Shown here piece after piece: positions 46,633 to 57,937 of a DNA stretch of 64,000 nucleotides. Source of the stretch: Nepenthes gracilis. Taxonomy: Eukaryota; Streptophyta; Magnoliopsida; Caryophyllales; Nepenthaceae. The DNA lies in assembly GCA_033239525.1 (NCBI GenBank), contig BSYO01000036.1, positions 3,990,126-4,054,125 of the forward strand. The letters are read 5' to 3'. The translations under genes and the position numbers were made by a program. Below the pieces are notes generated by a model. The model had not been told where the DNA came from and made no database searches. It saw only the letters and a program-made list of their open reading frames with translations. How positions within the stretch are numbered: the first letter of the stretch is position 1; every line of letters begins with the position of its first letter.

Positions 46633-46643
46633 ATGTGAATACG

Positions 46644-47800
46644 TTCGAAGTAAAAGGCTGATACGTAATTTGATTTGTGTGATTGTATTATTTTTTTTAA
46701 AAAATTATATATATATAATAAAATAAATAATAATATATAATGATTTTTTTTAGATATAGGAAATTTTACATGTAAATTAAAGAGATGGAATCCCTCATGT
46801 TATAATATCTTTTCTCCACCAATGAATATATCTTTTCGTATATAAAAAAATATTTTTTATGAAAAATCATTTTATTATATTTTATAAAAAAATACTTAAG
46901 ATATTATTTACTATAATAAAATTTTAAATCAAAAATAATTAACAAAAATATAAATTTAAAATATTATTATCAGTATTAATATAGTCAACGTATAAGAATC
47001 AACAAAAAATTATTTTAACATTTTTTACTTGGACTATATTCACAAAGAAAAGTTTATACTAATAATTACATTAATAAATATATAATATGTAAAATTTTAA
47101 AAATAATATGTCAATGATTTATCAAAATATTTTGATATCATATTTAACCTTAAATTTAACTATTTAAGAATGATAATATGAACCATGACAAAAGTATTAC
47201 CCAAATATGGTATAAAATTTTTTTTGATCAAATCAAACTTTATAAATATATTTCTTATAAAATTTATTCATTAGTCAAACTTAATCATATCTAAACTCAT
47301 AATTATATATATAATAAATAAATAAAATATAATAATTATTAAAAATTATTTGTAATTTGCATACAACTTGTACATATCAATTAATAAATCTTAATAAACT
47401 CATGCAACTTACATAATCTTTGTATAATTTTATAGACAATGCTTCATAAACACAAAATTAATGTGCTTAGATGATATATTATATTTTATCATATTTTTTT
47501 TTATGATAAGATATTTTATTTCAACGAGCTTATTTATTAAACAAATTATCATTATTTAATAAAAACAACCGTAGTTGTTACGTACGCGTTGTTACCGGCT
47601 TGATCAATCGGAAAGTTACGGCGTCGACGGAGTCACAAATTACAAGGAGGAGCTCCCGGACTACCCAACCACCCCTGAAACTGCGGGATTATAACCGGGC
47701 TTGATTTAAAGCTACTGAAAATGACGTGGACTAGTTACCTGCTTAACTGATATGTTGTTCTGATTTTTCATTTCCCACTTAACTATACACGTGGGCTGTT
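46644..47800. other. AT-rich DNA leading to a GC-richer promoter-like patch
   Basis: AT-rich to about 47570, then less AT-rich (CGTCGACGGAGTCAC, GATTATAACCGGGC), CpG-containing DNA to 47760. No gene in this stretch. Confidence 0.45.
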
Positions 47801-48077
47801 TCTTTGTTTCGGTTTGCTTTCTGTTTTGATTACTGCACCTTCTGTTGTTGCTTATACTCATGTGGCTACGGCAGAAAGAAGTAAGGAATTATTACTCTCA
47901 TTTCACTCACTCTCTCTCTCTCTCTCTCCCTCCTGTCTTCCTCGATTTCTCTCTTCTCCTCTCTCTATTCCCTTTTCCCTCCTTCCCTTGCACACGCTCC
48001 ATTCTCCCTCCTCTGCAGATCTCCCCTTCTGTTGCAATTTCCTCATCATCGCCGGTGATTACATGGAGACCGTATCG
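47801..48077 (+). other. Possible 5' leader or first exon of an unseen gene
   Basis: A CT-rich run (47908-48000, CTCTCTCTCTC then TTCC-rich) typical of plant 5' UTRs is followed by an ATG in good context at 48063 (ATGGAGACCGTATCGG). That frame ends after 15 codons at 48108-48110 unless a donor such as CG|GTAGCA near 48078 is used. No downstream exon is recognisable, so it may be a remnant whose gene was separated by insertions. The longer frame across the CT-run is low complexity. Confidence 0.25.
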
Positions 48078-48767
48078 GTAGCATTATTACAAAAACTCTT
48101 ATATGTCTAAAATTTAGAGCTAATGACCTTTAATATTGTAATAAAGTTCCTCAACTAAATTGTTTGTGTAAGAATCTTATAGCATGGTATCAATTTAACA
48201 GTTATAGTAGAAGTAACAGTCAACTTTTATTTTATATTTTTTTATGACATTGCACATCCAATATATAGAAATATATATAATGATGTCGACTTTCTACTGT
48301 TTAGATTTTAAATAAAGCCAAGATATGTATATCTAATATTTTCTGAATCAGATCTGTTAAAATTTAATATTTACTGAAGATATCAAAATATCTTATCGCA
48401 GCTCACTAATGATCCAAATTGGGATCAATGAGAACTCTACAAAAACTCTAGCTGTATATTTTATAGGTGCTCCATTTAACTTAATGATATGTATAGAGAT
48501 CGAAATATTTTCTATAAAATTATCTGTAAAAATTGTATTAATAAATTTAAGATACTGATAATGAGAGTATTATTTAAGTCTCTATAAAGACTTATTAAAT
48601 CAAATGACTATTTCCATCCAAAATAAGATACCAATTGCTTTAGAATTATTTAAGCCTCTACATAGGCATATCTTGCAAACTAAATGACTTTTTTCATCTA
48701 AAACAAAATATAACCATTAGTATTAAGACATAACATTAGGAATTAATAATATTATATGATTCATACT
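48078..48767. other. AT-rich intergenic DNA
   Basis: No gene supported; the composition resembles degraded transposon sequence. Confidence 0.4.
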
Positions 48768-49367
48768 AATATGTGCATTATAAAAATTATACTAATTTTA
48801 TCTAAATTTACTAACTTATATTAGTAAAATTAGTGAGTAAATTGACATATAATATTTATGATTTACCCTTCTTGATAATGAAACTAATGAAAATAAATGT
48901 GATAAGAAAAATAAAATTAAAAGCATTGGGCGATAAGAATTTAATTTTGACGTCACTTCTGACACCATTTTTTATCTTATTATAAGATTTTATAAAATTT
49001 CTCTTTGGGGTTGATCAATATTTAATATAACTCAATGTTTAATATTATAAAAAATTATAAAAATTACTCTAAATTTATCTAAATTTACACTAATTTTAAT
49101 ATTAATATATATTATAAAAATTATGCTAATGTTATCTAAATTTACTAATTTATATTAGTAACATTAGTGAGTAAATTGGCATATAACATCTATGATTTAC
49201 CCTTCTTGATAACGAGACTAATGAAAATAAACGTGATAAGAAAAATAAAATTAAACATTTGGGTGATAAGAATTTAATTTACACCATTTTTTATTTTATT
49301 ATAAAATTTTATAAAATTTCTCTTTGGGGTCGATCAATATTTAATATAACTCAATGTTTAATATTAT
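48768..49367. repeat. Tandem duplication, unit ~333 bp
   Basis: GTGAGTAAATTG(A/G)CATATAA at 48833 and 49166 begin well-matched stretches (GATTTACCCTTCTTGATAA, TTTCTCTTTGGGG, GATCAATATTTAATATAACT). Copy 1 spans about 48768-49048, copy 2 about 49102-49367, with small indels between them. Confidence 0.85.
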
Positions 49368-51735
49368 GGAATAATAAATATAATATAACTCTTTAAGATC
49401 ATCTTAATCAGACATACTAATATTATGGGATACTTTGACTCTCACGACCCTCACCCACATAGATAATAATAATGATGATATCAATTCTATAATAATTGTT
49501 CATAAATAATCATAATTTAATAATTAAAATCGAGTCAAACACTATATACTATTATCATAAACAACAACATAATCAAATATGATTGCAATAGTCATAAGGC
49601 TGGCCAAACTATTATTATCTGACCATGAAACAATATTATACCTATTTAATTCATAAATCACTACTAGTGAAAATTCATACATAATATTAGTGGGCATGCT
49701 AGCCCATAATCCCAATCAGTGTAATTTAATAAAAATAAAAACAATACAGTATATAAAATATAAATAACATATAATATTATAAATATAACTAAATAAAAGA
49801 TTTTATTAATCTTTTGTTTATATCCTAGAATAATCTACTACCCGCTAATCTGAAAGAGATTTTTAAAATATCTACAAACTAGAGTCTAACGGTTAATATG
49901 GTATATGCATATACAATATACAAATATATGTTAGTAAAAGATGAAAAGATAAAAAATTATAATTTACATACAAAAAGTTTGAAATATCAGATTTTCTAGT
50001 AAATACATTTTAAGCCATAATTTCATACAAATAGTTTAGTATATGTATATGAATATCGAAAATATGCAAATCGTATAAAAATATCAAAACACCAAAACAA
50101 GCAATGTGTCCATAAAAACATGAAATTTGAAGAACCATATCAAATGTAACGGATTACGTTTTAAAATCCATCATTAATCATAAATCATGATATATTATCT
50201 TTTAATTATTAATTTTATTCAATAAATAAACCATTAATTCATTGGACGTGAGCTTACCTAATAATACCACAATCAACTATATATAAATAATAACACAATA
50301 TACATATGAACCAAATACATTACCACCTCATCTGTGGTTCTGACACCAATCCACATAATATGACATCAACTTTTATAAGGAAAGATGCCTGCCATTATTA
50401 AATATAATCATACACTAATTTGTGATAGTAATAAACATACATAGAATCTATCCATCTGAGCTACTTCATTCATTGAGTTTACATTGTTTTTAACAGTAAA
50501 CAAAACTGATCAAAACTCTACATCCTTTGCTCCACGATCTACAATTAAAATCAAATTAGAACTAACAACTAATACAGTACATACTATCCAAAAATAGGTA
50601 TACAAAAATATCTTTAAAATATAAACTAAATACTTTAGTCTTCACTCTAACTCATTAAATAAAAACTTATGCGACTCATTTGAAGGATTAGTAAAATAAT
50701 AATAGAGTGAGCCAAATGCTCAATAATGCACTATATATAATAAAGGACATGCATATACATACTTAATCTTAAGATTATATTATAGGAGATAGGAATCGTT
50801 TGAGATGAAATAGCATAAACATGGATACAACATCTCAATTTCTTATCTTATTATTATTTTTTTACCATCAGTGATTAAAACATATTTCTTATTCTTTCTT
50901 ATTCTTATTTGTCCAAATATGTTAAAAATTTATTTTTCTTTAGAGATTAGGGTTAATAAGCCTTACTAGTTAAATGTGCGGTCGATCAAAATCTGAATTG
51001 TATTTTTTTATACAATCAAAGGCATTTCTTCCTATTCAAGGACCCGAAGATGGACTATCTATATATCATCCCTATAGAAAGGGCCAAAATCGTATTATGG
51101 TACTTTCTTTCAGACAATAATCTTCCATTATAATATACTAAGACATGCCAGAATATATTATCTGTTGAATAATTCTTGATCCAGCTTTTAATTTCTTAAG
51201 AAAAACTCTACACTTTACTTTTTGGTTCTCAATTCTCACTTTTTGGAGAATAATTTATACTTTTTTAATAGAATTGTAAAGTCCTTTATTTCCTTTCACA
51301 ATGTCATATCTAATTTTATCATGTCAACTCATAAACATGATATTTTGACAGAAAATCATACATAAAAAATTTAGAAATTTTCATACAAATTTAATAAGTA
51401 TGCATCATATAATTAAATATATAGTATATTTTTAGTATATATAAGTAGCATATAATATTTTAAAATTTATAATTATGAAGTACAAATATGTAGAAAATTA
51501 TTTTTATACTTCTAAACATGAAAAAAATTTTAAAATAATACACTTAATTACGATACAGATAATTAAACATGAATTATTAATAAATTTTACTGTAAAATCA
51601 TAGTAGATTGACAAAAATGTTGATTTTTCATACTTTTATATCGAAATCTTAGTTTGGATGAATATTAAAATAATAATATTTGAAAAGATCGAAAATAAAT
51701 CATAATAAAAAAAGAAAACTAAAGGTGCACTTGTT
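49368..51735. other. AT-rich intergenic DNA
   Basis: 2.4 kb without a supported gene. No frame of note on either strand and no GC-rich islands. Confidence 0.45.
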
Positions 51736-52200
51736 TCAACCGAATTTACCGAAATTATTACTCTGAACGTCCCAAATCGAGCTTCCCGGAACCTTTCTCT
51801 CTTTTCTCTCCCTTCTTCTCTCTCCTTTGACCTTTCTCTCTCTGCATTTCTCTCTCCTTATCTGTTCCACCGTTTGAAAATATGGTGAAACTGATCCTTG
51901 ACCGACTTTTATAACAAACTCATGCTTGAGCGCAACTTGGGCACGGGGTGGGCGCAATAATTCTCGCATCCATGCGTTGGGTGCACTTGGCACTACTTCT
52001 AGCGCCTCAGGGGCCCAGAGGACATGGGTTAGGCACTGTAGTGCAAGCCCGGGACCGCATGCACAATTCATCCGGTTTATAATTTTTTCCTTTTGATCTT
52101 ATTTTTTTATTATTTGATTTCAATTTTAATTATATTAATTTAAATAATTACGATTAATATAAGTTAAAACTCGATCATTTCATCAAAGACATGCAGAATC
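51736..52200 (-). repeat. LTR-like promoter fragment (minus strand)
   Basis: On the minus strand a GC-rich stretch (CTGAGGCGCTAGAAG, GTTGCGCTCAAGC) leads to GTTATAAAAG (about 51906-51915), then a purine-rich leader (AGAGAGAAAGG repeated, 51793-51860). This is the same arrangement as in the repeat copies at 53, 55.8, 58.5 and 61.4 kb. The upstream AT-rich text (52100-52170) matches 53010-53060. Confidence 0.5.
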
Positions 52201-53019
52201 TTCCAAATACCAAAACATATCAAAACATAAGAATCAAAATATGTCAAAAGATAATAATTAAAATATAAAAACTAAGGATCAGTAACTTGTATACCGATTA
52301 ATTAAAAAAAAATTTTTTTAAATGGTTACTCATATTCTTGATAACTTTAGGCTGATATACTACTATCCAAGACTAATAAGCAAGTTATCTATATTACTTT
52401 ATAGGTGAAATCAAATATCACTTTTTTTGTTTATTAGTGGATGATACGTACATACTTTAAGTACAACTAATATACTAAAATAAATTTAAATATAAATCAT
52501 CAACTTCCTTATAATGATTCTCATTATTCAAATGGAGGACTCTATAATGAATAACAATAATTTTTTAATATTTAAAAAAAGTATAACATTTGGGTATATT
52601 AAAAAATAAAGTCTTCATTAAATACTCGTATAAAATAATATATAAAGATCAAATATTTAAATATTTTTAATTTTTTATAATATCTTATTAATATCATAAT
52701 ATAATCTTCTAAAATGTCTAAGTATTTGGTGAAAACAATATTATAATATAAAGGTACAAATGTACTTAGATGGCTGCTGCAATCAAAAATTGAAGTGAGG
52801 CCGCCGCTACATGGTTTCTATGACGATTCCGAATCGCTGATGCTATGGGTATGCTCTTATGCTGAGATGCAATGCTCTTATGATGTCTTGGCTAATGGCT
52901 ATTAAGCAATCCTTGTGATATTAGTTGTAACCAATCATTTAGAGGTATTTTGGAGGGAATCACTTGTAATTGTAGTTGATTGTATTATTCTAGTGTAAGG
53001 TTTAAGTTCGAATTTTATT
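52201..53019. other. AT-rich intergenic DNA
   Basis: No gene or clear repeat was identified. Confidence 0.4.
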
Positions 53020-55050
53020 TTAATTATTATTAATGAAGTTAATATAATTAAAGTTGAGATCAAATGTAAAAAAAATTTGGGTTAAAATTTAAGTTGGACT
53101 ATATCACATCAAGTAGGAGGATATTTGACCAGTGCCTGATACGTGCCTTTGTGTGTTCTGGATAAGAAGGTCGTGCTTGACCGTCACTTGAGCAGAGCTT
53201 GAGCATGCTTTTCAAATTAGTTAGCATTTGATGCACGCCTGGGAAACATTCGCATGCATTGAGGTAAAATGCTAACGTTTGATGTGCGTCGAATGTGGCG
53301 CTCGTGTGCTACTATGTTTGGTCGTGGCGCCTAATGTATACCCAACGCATGTTCAAGCACCACTTTATTATACATATCATATTTGGCTAAATTTCTGTCA
53401 TTTTTCTACTAGATTTGAGAGAGGAGAGAGAAGGAGAAAAGGAAAAAAGAGAGAAAATTAAAGAAGTCAAATTCAAGTGAATCTAAATAAAGTTTTAATA
53501 ATTTAAAATTAAGGCATGTGTATTTCTAAACTTTTCTTTCTTTGTTAATGATTTCTTTCACTTTATTGAGCAATTATTCTTCTAATACTCATACATAATA
53601 TATTTTTATAACTAAATTGTTTAAATTTTACATGTATAAATTTTCACTCTCACTTTTTTCTGCTTTTTAAAAATCATGTCTTTAATTTATATACATTAGT
53701 TTGACAAGCTATTTTTCTACAAATATGTTTGTACATGTATTGATAATCTAATCTAATGATTTAGTATGACATAAATTTTGCATACAATATTCTTGCATTC
53801 TTATAATTATTAAGTATATGACTTGCATGTTCAAAAATTTCATAAAGTTGCTCCTGTATGCATTATATTTGAACCAAAATGTTGAATTCCCATAGTGATG
53901 CTAATATTTTTGTAATTTTACTTGAAAACTGATAATATGACATTACATATATTAAATCAAATATGTTCAAAATATTATACATGATAAGAAATAAAAAAAA
54001 CTCTACAATATATTAAAAATTAAGAATATTTTTTTTAAAATGAGAAAATACAGGGATTATCAAGGATTGAGTATAATTTTTATATATTTGAGTATCAGAC
54101 CATTGTAATAAATTCAGCAGACAGTATATTATAACATATTTTAGTATATTATAGTAGTAAATAGAGACTTGAATCTATGATCTCTGGGTGAAAGTAATGA
54201 TTGTCCCCATCTATAGGGTTATATATATAACAGCTTACATAATATTGTTAAATAGTAATATAAAATCTTTAATTGTGTAGAAACAAATATAATCTTAATT
54301 TTGATCATTTTTTCTTTTAGTCGGTAAGGCCCTATTGACCCTTGATCATTAAAAAATTACATATTTTAGTATAAATTTTATGGCATAATTTAAATAAGAA
54401 TATAAAAATAAAATTTGATAAGCTACGTACACTTATCATGAAAATTTATAGTATTCAATTGAATTTGATTCATTAATCATTCTAGCATATTTTATCAAGA
54501 ATTGTATGTTAAATGATATAAATTTATATCCCTTATTGAGTTTTTAACTCACTTATATTTCTATTTTTCACCAATTCTTTTAGATTAGTGGTTCAAACAT
54601 TTGCAGGGGAGGTGTGAACTTTGTTGGAGAGCAAGATTATGAGAAATTAGGTTATGTTCTTTTAAAAAAACGTTCTTGTATTTAGTATTCAAATAGTAAT
54701 TTAGAATATTTATGATATTTACATGATAGTTTATAAATTATGGCATTGTTGTTTGTTCTGTATTATGGTTGTTCAGATATTCTAATTTTATTTAGATTGA
54801 ATATTACTACTTACGTATGATTCGATGTCATGGTATGACCAAAATTCTAGCTACCTAATGATGTGGTAATTTTAGATCCCGTAGTTAGGTTATAATATTT
54901 TATTTTGGTCAATCGATATATCGATATGATGTTCATATTCACAGATAATTAAGTTATCAATTATTAATGTATTAATATTGTTAATTATTAATGTCGGGGT
55001 CAGATTTTGGGATATAATATTTAGAATCCATAGAATTGTCATCTGTATAT
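53020..55050 (+). repeat. Diverged LTR-like repeat, copy 1
   Basis: Order: AT-rich lead, GC-rich section (53110-53370), TATA-like TTATACATA, purine-rich leader (GAGAGGAGAGAGAAGG, 53405-53460), AT-rich body, GACCATTGTAATAAA block (54099), GTTATATATATAACAG (54220), and CACCAATTCTTTTAGATTAG (54570) near the end. The same order recurs in copies 2 and 3. No coding capacity. Confidence 0.6.
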
Positions 55051-55699
55051 TATAAAAGAGAAGAATGTATGTAACAAGTTTCATATGTTAAATATATTGG
55101 TCTCACTCTCATCTAAGTTCTATTATCCCTCCTCTTCTTCTTTCTAAAAATTTGTCTCTTTTTTTAAAAAATCTGATAAACCCATAAAAATCAACTCCTT
55201 TTATCACAAACAAATGAAATCTTTATATATTCAATAAAATCTAGTAAAATCTCAAAATGTTAAGTAAAATGTATATGTATATAACAACATTTAAAAAATG
55301 GGTGTAAAATGGTAACATACATATATATTTAAACAGATAATAAAAATAAAATTGAAAATCTTAAATAGTAGAATAATAAATAAGTTTAGATATATTTACC
55401 TTAAATCTCAAATTTATCAGATCTGATGTAAAATAATTTTAAAATCCCTTTGCTTCTCCTTCACTCTCTTCTTGCTTTCTCTTTATCTCCCGCTCCTACT
55501 TTTTCTTGCATGAATGATAAAAATCAAGCACACATGCATATTTTGGGCCATAATGATGCGTCTGAAAAATACCTTTAGGGCGCTTATATATATTTTAGAT
55601 AAAATATACATACCTAATGTATATTTGAAGGATGTACGTGTATATTTGATACGGAATGCATGCGATCGATGCACACTTGGTATTTGCTTGTGTGTAATA
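55051..55699. other. AT-rich spacer
   Basis: No supported gene; ordinary AT-rich sequence with a CTTCTCC-rich patch near 55455-55500. Confidence 0.4.
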
Positions 55700-56185
55700 C
55701 GATTTCTATTTTAGTATTTGGTATGCGCCTAATAGGCATATATGCTCTAACTTTTCATATAAAGCCCCTAGCCGATTTTGGTTATTTTCTACAAAATCCA
55801 TAGAGAGAGAGAAGAGAGAAAGAGAGAGGGGAAAGAGAATATTAGAGAAGGAGAAATTAAGTGACATTCAAGAAATTTTCGGTGATTTTAAGTATAAGAC
55901 AAATGTATCGAAATTTTTCTTTCTCTTATTATTATTTTTCTAATCTTTATAAGTATTTATTATTTTAAATACTCAAATATGTAATATTTTTATAATTAAA
56001 GAGTTTTATACTTCGTGTGCATATTATTCTATGAAGTTATTTTTATAAAACACATGCTTTTAATTCATATACATCGTATGTATAAGTTAACTTCCAGCAA
56101 CCATATTCACATATGTCTTTAAATTAAAGTTAGATACTTCTACACCTCTTAATATTTAAACAGATGTTTCTACATGTTTTATATT

Positions 56186-57469
56186 TGATGGGTATACCAA
56201 TAATGGGCTGGCCCAAAGAAAGGTCAACGGAAGCCCAAGAAGGTCGGTCAACATTTTTGAGGGCCTAATAAGAAGACGGGCCCAGAAGGAAAAGACTAAG
56301 ACGGTCAACTTCAACGTTAACCGTCTTGGCGGCCAACTTACTCATAAACGGTCAACTCAATGTTGACCAGTTTGATTGGGCCTTTAGAGGTTTTGTGCCA
56401 GTGATGGGCCTATTCCATTCTGGCCCACAACCCATCAGTTGATCGCTAGCCACTTTCCCTTCATTCTCCATGGGGGCGGCCAACACGCTGACGGTCAGCT
56501 CAGACGTTGACCGTCTGCGCCCTGCACATTGGGCCCAAAAGGGCTATTCTACAATAATAGGCCTGGCTCACTCAAGCCCAAAGCCCATCTGGAGTCTGAC
56601 GACGGGCACCTTTCATAAGGGCGGCCAACACGCACGCAGACGGTCAACCCGAGCGTTGACCGTCCGCGCTTTGCACGTTGGGCCCCAAGAAGCCTTTCAA
56701 CAGTAACGGGCCTGACCCGTTTAGGGCCACCAGTCATAAGAAGGCCGACCACGATCCTTCAAGGATATTCCACGATCTCCAAAGGAATATCAGCAAGATT
56801 GGTGCCTTTAAAAGAAGGAAAGCACCAGATCTTCCCAATTCCTTGCCCGCCAAGGTAACCCAATGGCCGTGTACTGAAAAGGAAGGACGTTAGTTTGGAA
56901 AGCGGTTGGCCTCCTCAGAAGGAAAGGATCACGCCCACCTTAGCAATTGGCATCTGCTCCAGAAGGCAAGCTAGCCAAGGTGGAGACAGGAGGGATCACG
57001 CCTTCCAAAGAAGGATGATCACTCTCCCAGCCATAAATAAACCCTAGAATCCATATTCTAGGTACGCAGTATTGACTAAAAAAACCCTAAGTGCTCTGAG
57101 AAACAAACTCTGCTTCCCAGCAGCAAAACCGTCAAACACGATCAAACTCCAAGGCAACGAACGAGTCTCTGCAGCCGTTCTCTGCCTTCCCACCATCCAG
57201 ATACGAGAAAGGCCCCGCGTCTCTCTGACATCTGGAACAAAACACTCTCTTTCCCTCTCCCATTGCTCTCTCTACTTTCAGTTCCTCCCATTGAAATGCT
57301 TTTACTGACTTGAGCGTCGGAGTATTTTCGGTGGGATTACATCTCGCCGTTAACGCTGACCTCTTGTTCGTTTTAGTGGTGTGCAAGATTTGTACTCAGT
57401 GAACGGGGCCGGTTCAAACCATCCAAAAGAATCCGAATTTGTTCGAAGTCGGATTCAGATACGCATCAA
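56186..57469 (+). mobile_element. Solo LTR of the element 1 family
   Basis: 1,284 bp beginning TGATGGGTATACC and ending GATACGCATCA, like the element 1 LTR (TGATGGGTATGCC...GATACATCA). A perfect 5-bp duplication ATATT flanks it (56181-56185, 57470-57474). It has a TATA-like CCATAAATAAACC at ~57032 and the shared block TGAGCGTCGGAGTATTTTCG at 57312. The U3 contains ~146-bp tandem repeats starting 56474 and 56620. It contains no internal coding region, so it arose by recombination between two LTRs. Confidence 0.93.
56300..56664. promoter_or_regulatory. Four inverted W-box palindromes in LTR U3
   Basis: Palindromes GACGGTCAAC-N6-GTTGACCGTC or close variants lie at 56300-56325, 56346-56373, 56490-56515 and 56639-56664. 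Each half holds TTGACC, the core bound by WRKY factors, on opposite strands. A weaker equivalent is seen in the element 1 LTR (GATCAATACTGGCGTTGACTG near 8632). Binding is not shown. Confidence 0.6.
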
Positions 57470-57937
57470 TATTTAAAATAAATTGATAAAATTATATTAA
57501 TTTTACTAAATTATTATAATTTTTTTAAGATTATAACTTCAACATATTGTAAATTTTATAATATACTTTCTGTATATTTTAACAAAATATATACAATTAT
57601 TTTTACATGTTTATGAGTTCCTACATATTATCAATTTAAAGAAAAGATTAAAAACTCGACATAAAATTTATGATAAAGATATTTTTTCTAATATGAAAAA
57701 ATATAAAAAATATATTAGTATGTGAGTAGAGTTTTTATTTTGATCATGCATGGACCATTGTAAAGACCATGATATATTATAATATATCCTAATATATTAT
57801 GCTGATAATCAAAATCCAAACCTGTCATTCACATGTTAAAAATAGCGTTCGATTTTGTCTTGGGGTTATATATATGATGGTCCATCTATAACACATAAAC
57901 AATAGTATATGACTTTTGATTATATGAAAACTTGTAT

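Noticed and set aside
47814..48110. 98-codon frame across the CT-rich run
   Set aside because: It starts at TTG rather than ATG, and Ser/Leu/Pro content comes from the CT repeat.
54890..55714. Short frames in AT-rich DNA at 54.9-55.7 kb
   Set aside because: Composition is Ile/Asn/Tyr/Lys-rich, as expected for random AT-rich sequence.
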